Positions 5,221-7,817 of a stretch of DNA of 7,817 nucleotides are shown in pieces. This DNA comes from CAZSPL01 sp964608735 (GTDB lineage: Bacteria > JAJVIF01 > JAPKYR01 > CAZSPL01), in the NCBI GenBank assembly GCA_964608735.1, contig CAZSPL010000194.1, forward strand, positions 1 to 7,817, read 5' to 3'. Under the pieces are notes generated by a model that did no database searches, was not told the DNA's origin, and was given only the letters and a program-made list of their open reading frames with translations. Positions within the stretch are counted from its first letter, which is position 1. Each line of letters begins with the position of its first letter. A program made the position numbers and the translations under genes.

Positions 5221-7353
5221 ATGCGATACCTTGTTCCTTTGTTTATCGTAATGATAATCGCTCTCGGATGCTCCGGCGGGAGCGACCCCTCCGCCACGCC
5301 GCCGGAAACGGCCGTGAGAGAGACACAGGACATTTATCATCATTCTATATGGGGATACTGGCAGGGGATAATTGATCCCGATGCCGAAACCGTCGAGATG
5401 ATTCCACTTCGTTCAACGGAATTCCATCTCAACGCCCTGCCCTTCCTCGAACCCCCCGCCCTCCTGAACCTCACGCTTGAAACGCTCCAGTTCAACGGGA
5501 ATATCATCGAGGCCGATATCGGCCTGCGGCATCCGTTTCTCGGATTAACACAGTTTTCCGGTTTTGATGTATGCGGGATATTTATCGGCAACGGCACGGT
5601 CTCCGGCTATACAGACACGGGCATCGTGATGCCCGGCGATGGCGACACGCGCCTTTTGAATCCCGACGGCTACTCGCGATGGTGGAATCCATCGGAATTC
5701 CCAATCAATACCGGGACGATGTTCGGGTACAACGACGGCCTGCTCGGAACACCGGACTCCATCGGCAATTTCACCGCGACGTTGAACGGATATAAATATT
5801 ACTGCGACGACCTCGCAAATCCCGGCGACCCGATGAGCGCGGTCACCATAGCTGGACGCGGCCTGTTCACCGCCGGACAGAAGAATGTCAGGCACTATAC
5901 CATCGAGATGGGTGCGGGGCTTGTATTCAATTACGCGGTCGACGCGAGTTGGACATTCCCGCAGGGCGATCCGCCGTATACCGCGCCCGATGATTTCCCG
6001 ACCGCCGCGAACCGCGCCGAGGCATGGAATGTCGTGGTGAGTGAAACCAAGAATACGCTCTACAACGACGGCGCGGGAGAGAACGGCGGCGACCTGCATC
6101 TCTCGCTTGACGTTTATGACTGGTTCGACGCGGGGCTGTTCAATGTCGTCAGGATCGAATCGCCCGGTAATTTCGCGATGATTGAAACCGTCGTGCCTGA
6201 TCTGGTGGTTACCGGCCATGCAACATATATTCTTGAAGTGGACGATGCATCCCCCGCCCCGGAGAGCATACCGCTTCTGATAAGCGTTATATCAAATGAA
6301 GCGAACTACGAAGGATACATACCGGGAACGAATACGACGGCTTATTTCACATACCGCGCGGATGTGTCGGACGAAGTTCCCGGACCTGATTTGAAGAATA
6401 TGCCGTTGAGAAGTGACGCCGAGGCGCGCGACATCGCTGTCACGCCCGAGGGCGACCTGCTGATCCTTTACGACGACGCCCAGGTGTGGAAATATCTCGC
6501 GTCCGACGGTTTCCAGCAAACGGCCGCATCGCTTCTGTTTACCGCGGTATCAGTCGCATGGCCGGGCTCGCCGGAAGTCAACTGCGATTATCGTATCGAT
6601 GTCTCCATCAACGGCAACATAATCGCCGCCGCCCAGGCCGGATCCCCCTGGCCCGCCCAGAGCTTCAGTCCGACCGGCGCGCAGCTCGGTTCATCGCCGG
6701 GTCCCGGTGCCGGTGACAGTTGTCCCGATGTCTACACATACCCCGGAAGCGGGCAGTACACAAACAACCACATGTTCCTCTGCCCCGGTAACGGCGGAGC
6801 GCAGAACAACATGTATCGTCACGTCGTACCGAGTTACTGGGCGCAGATATACCAGACGGACGGTGAGAATGCGCCGACCGGGTACGACAAGGTCAAATTC
6901 ACCCAGGTTACCGGGGCCGAAGGAGTAAGCGGCAACCAGTTCTGGGTTATCGAGGACGCGCCCGACTACTATGCGTCGCGGTGGCTGCATACAGGCTCCA
7001 CATATGGTTACCACAACTTCGACAACGCCTGGTTCGGCACCGGGGCGCAGACAGAGGCTGATGACGGGTGGTACAATGCGAAAGACCTGACATGGGATTC
7101 ATCGGGACGATTCTACGTGCTCGATGAATTGTCGAGCGGACAGGGCCGTATCAAACTGTTCGAGAGCGGAAGTCCCGGCAACGCATTGACCGCGAACGCC
7201 GCCGGCGATGCCGACACCATCAGCGAAGCACCGCTCAGGATAGAAGGCGGCCAGTGGGATAGCGGCGCATATGGAAATCTCATATTCGTTCTTCACGGCG
7301 ATGCGGTCCCGAGCAAGCTGAGTGTGTTCTTCCCTTCAGATTTCGGTTTCTGA
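5221..7353 (+). CDS. Lipoprotein of unknown function, first of a tandem pair
   Basis: The 710-residue protein has a lipoprotein signal (lipobox ALGC, Cys17) and a Ser/Pro/Thr linker. Residues about 42-385 form a beta-rich module whose opening motif runs HSIWGYWQG, then LEPP (76-79), IGLRHPFLG (100-108) and NPDGY (147-151). A second part has VDASW (240-244) and ends near an ATYILEV strand. The C-terminal half contains propeller-like strands such as DIAVTPEGDLLILYD and DLTWDSSGRFYVLDE, suggesting a degenerate NHL/SMP-30-like propeller. I see no enzyme motif. The ribosome binding site AAAGGTGAT is well spaced. A paralog starts 46 nt after the stop, probably in the same operon. The large lipoprotein on the other strand has a remotely similar module. 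It probably sits at the cell surface; its function is unknown. Confidence 0.85.
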   Translation: MRYLVPLFIVMIIALGCSGGSDPSATPPETAVRETQDIYHHSIWGYWQGIIDPDAETVEMIPLRSTEFHLNALPFLEPPALLNLTLETLQFNGNIIEADIGLRHPFLGLTQFSGFDVCGIFIGNGTVSGYTDTGIVMPGDGDTRLLNPDGYSRWWNPSEFPINTGTMFGYNDGLLGTPDSIGNFTATLNGYKYYCDDLANPGDPMSAVTIAGRGLFTAGQKNVRHYTIEMGAGLVFNYAVDASWTFPQGDPPYTAPDDFPTAANRAEAWNVVVSETKNTLYNDGAGENGGDLHLSLDVYDWFDAGLFNVVRIESPGNFAMIETVVPDLVVTGHATYILEVDDASPAPESIPLLISVISNEANYEGYIPGTNTTAYFTYRADVSDEVPGPDLKNMPLRSDAEARDIAVTPEGDLLILYDDAQVWKYLASDGFQQTAASLLFTAVSVAWPGSPEVNCDYRIDVSINGNIIAAAQAGSPWPAQSFSPTGAQLGSSPGPGAGDSCPDVYTYPGSGQYTNNHMFLCPGNGGAQNNMYRHVVPSYWAQIYQTDGENAPTGYDKVKFTQVTGAEGVSGNQFWVIEDAPDYYASRWLHTGSTYGYHNFDNAWFGTGAQTEADDGWYNAKDLTWDSSGRFYVLDELSSGQGRIKLFESGSPGNALTANAAGDADTISEAPLRIEGGQWDSGAYGNLIFVLHGDAVPSKLSVFFPSDFGF
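5566..5638 (+). repeat. Near-identical repeat shared with the downstream paralog (copy 1)
   Basis: These 73 bases match 7745-7817 with a single mismatch (5583 versus 7762), a synonymous TTT/TTC change. The match reaches the window edge, so the full repeat is longer or of unknown length. The 45 codons just upstream differ between the copies at 20 codons, almost all synonymous. Confidence 0.95.
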
Positions 7354-7399
7354 TATTGGAAATGAAATGAATTCAAAAGTTTTATTGCAGAGGTGTAAT

Positions 7400-7817
7400 A
7401 TGCGAAGTATTCTGATCGCAATCCTTATGTTTACAATTGCGATTATCGGTTGTTCAGGAAACAACCCGATTGATAATACTGGTATCAGCGATGTCAGAAG
7501 CAATAGTATCGCTTCTTCACATTCCCTCTGGGGAATCTGGCAGGGGGTCATCGACCCGGATTCGCAGGCGCTCGAGTTCACCCAGCTCAGGACGAGCGAC
7601 ATGCACATCAATGCCCTGCCCTTCCTCGAACCGCCCGCCCTGCTGAACCTCACTCTTGAAACACTGCAGTTCAACGGCAATATTATCGAGGCCGACATCG
7701 GCTTGAGGCATCCGTTCCTCGGCCTGACCGAATTCTCGGGCTTCGATGTATGCGGGATATTCATCGGCAACGGCACGGTCTCCGGCTATACAGACACGGG
7801 CATCGTGATGCCCGGCG
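7400..7817 (+). CDS. Lipoprotein of unknown function, second of a tandem pair (3' end outside window)
   Basis: The open frame starts at the ATG at 7400 after the ribosome binding site AGAGGTG (7389-7395) and runs off the right edge without a stop; 139 codons are visible. The start encodes a signal peptide with lipobox IIGC (Cys18), then a linker rich in Asn and Ser. From the segment HSLWGIWQG on it follows the 5221 gene product, with a divergent stretch to about residue 70. After that the proteins are almost identical: the only change over the last roughly 69 residues is Glu in place of Gln in GLTQFSG. The 46-nt gap after the first gene and the lack of a terminator suggest one transcript. Its role should match that of its neighbour. 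Confidence 0.9.
   Translation, partial: MRSILIAILMFTIAIIGCSGNNPIDNTGISDVRSNSIASSHSLWGIWQGVIDPDSQALEFTQLRTSDMHINALPFLEPPALLNLTLETLQFNGNIIEADIGLRHPFLGLTEFSGFDVCGIFIGNGTVSGYTDTGIVMPG
7745..7817 (+). repeat. Near-identical repeat shared with the upstream paralog (copy 2)
   Basis: This is the second copy of the 73-bp match described for 5566-5638. It lies within the partial lipoprotein gene and stops only because the window ends. Confidence 0.95.

Noticed and set aside
1..7817. CRISPR array, integrase or transposase gene, prophage or toxin-antitoxin genes
   Set aside because: No regularly spaced short repeats and no such coding motifs were found on either strand. The tRNA gene has no adjacent integrase and no visible att duplication.

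Overview
The window is bacterial chromosomal DNA. The genes are GC-rich by eye, while the spacers and promoters are AT-rich. Three predicted lipoproteins with Lol/SPase II-type signal sequences, one of them carrying a large beta-propeller, together with an initiating sugar-phosphate transferase, suggest a diderm. I could not assign a phylum. Secreted FG-GAP lipoproteins joined to an unnamed N-terminal module look like what one meets in uncultivated candidate-phylum genomes, but this is an impression, not a match.

Left part (1-1668). A minus-strand tRNA-Val(CAC) gene has its own extended -10 promoter. Just upstream of that promoter lies a strong minus-strand intrinsic terminator (164-205). A plus-strand gene (331-1035) follows. 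It encodes a clearly recognisable but short and active-site-degenerate relative of purine nucleoside phosphorylase, and it appears to be read from a leaderless mRNA. It converges head-on with a minus-strand bacterial sugar transferase (1036-1668). The two stop codons abut with no spacer, and the only visible minus-strand terminator downstream of the transferase lies beyond the whole PNP-like gene, so the transferase mRNA may run antisense across it.

Middle (1669-5220). A spacer without convincing genes ends in a hairpin terminator (1935-1957) and a 90-bp element made of 31-bp imperfect inverted repeats (1958-2047; REP/MITE-like). The element sits between that terminator and the stop codon of a large minus-strand lipoprotein gene (2056-4743). 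That protein has an N-terminal module, an Fn3-like middle, and about eight FG-GAP/PQQ-like propeller repeats with DxDxDG-type calcium loops. Its promoter (TTGCAC-17-TATAAT, 4914-4942) gives a leader of about 164 nt with several inverted repeats.

Right part (5221-7817). A divergent pair of tandem paralogous lipoprotein genes occupies the right end. The first is complete (5221-7353); the second (7400 onward) is cut by the window edge. The paralogs are nearly identical in protein sequence across an internal block. Their DNA shows a sharp change from many synonymous differences to almost none, the signature expected of recent gene conversion. The N-terminal module of these two proteins appears remotely related to that of the divergent propeller lipoprotein. 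All three genes may therefore form one cell-surface family: lipid anchor, shared beta-rich module, then a propeller-like display domain. The role of this family is unknown to me.
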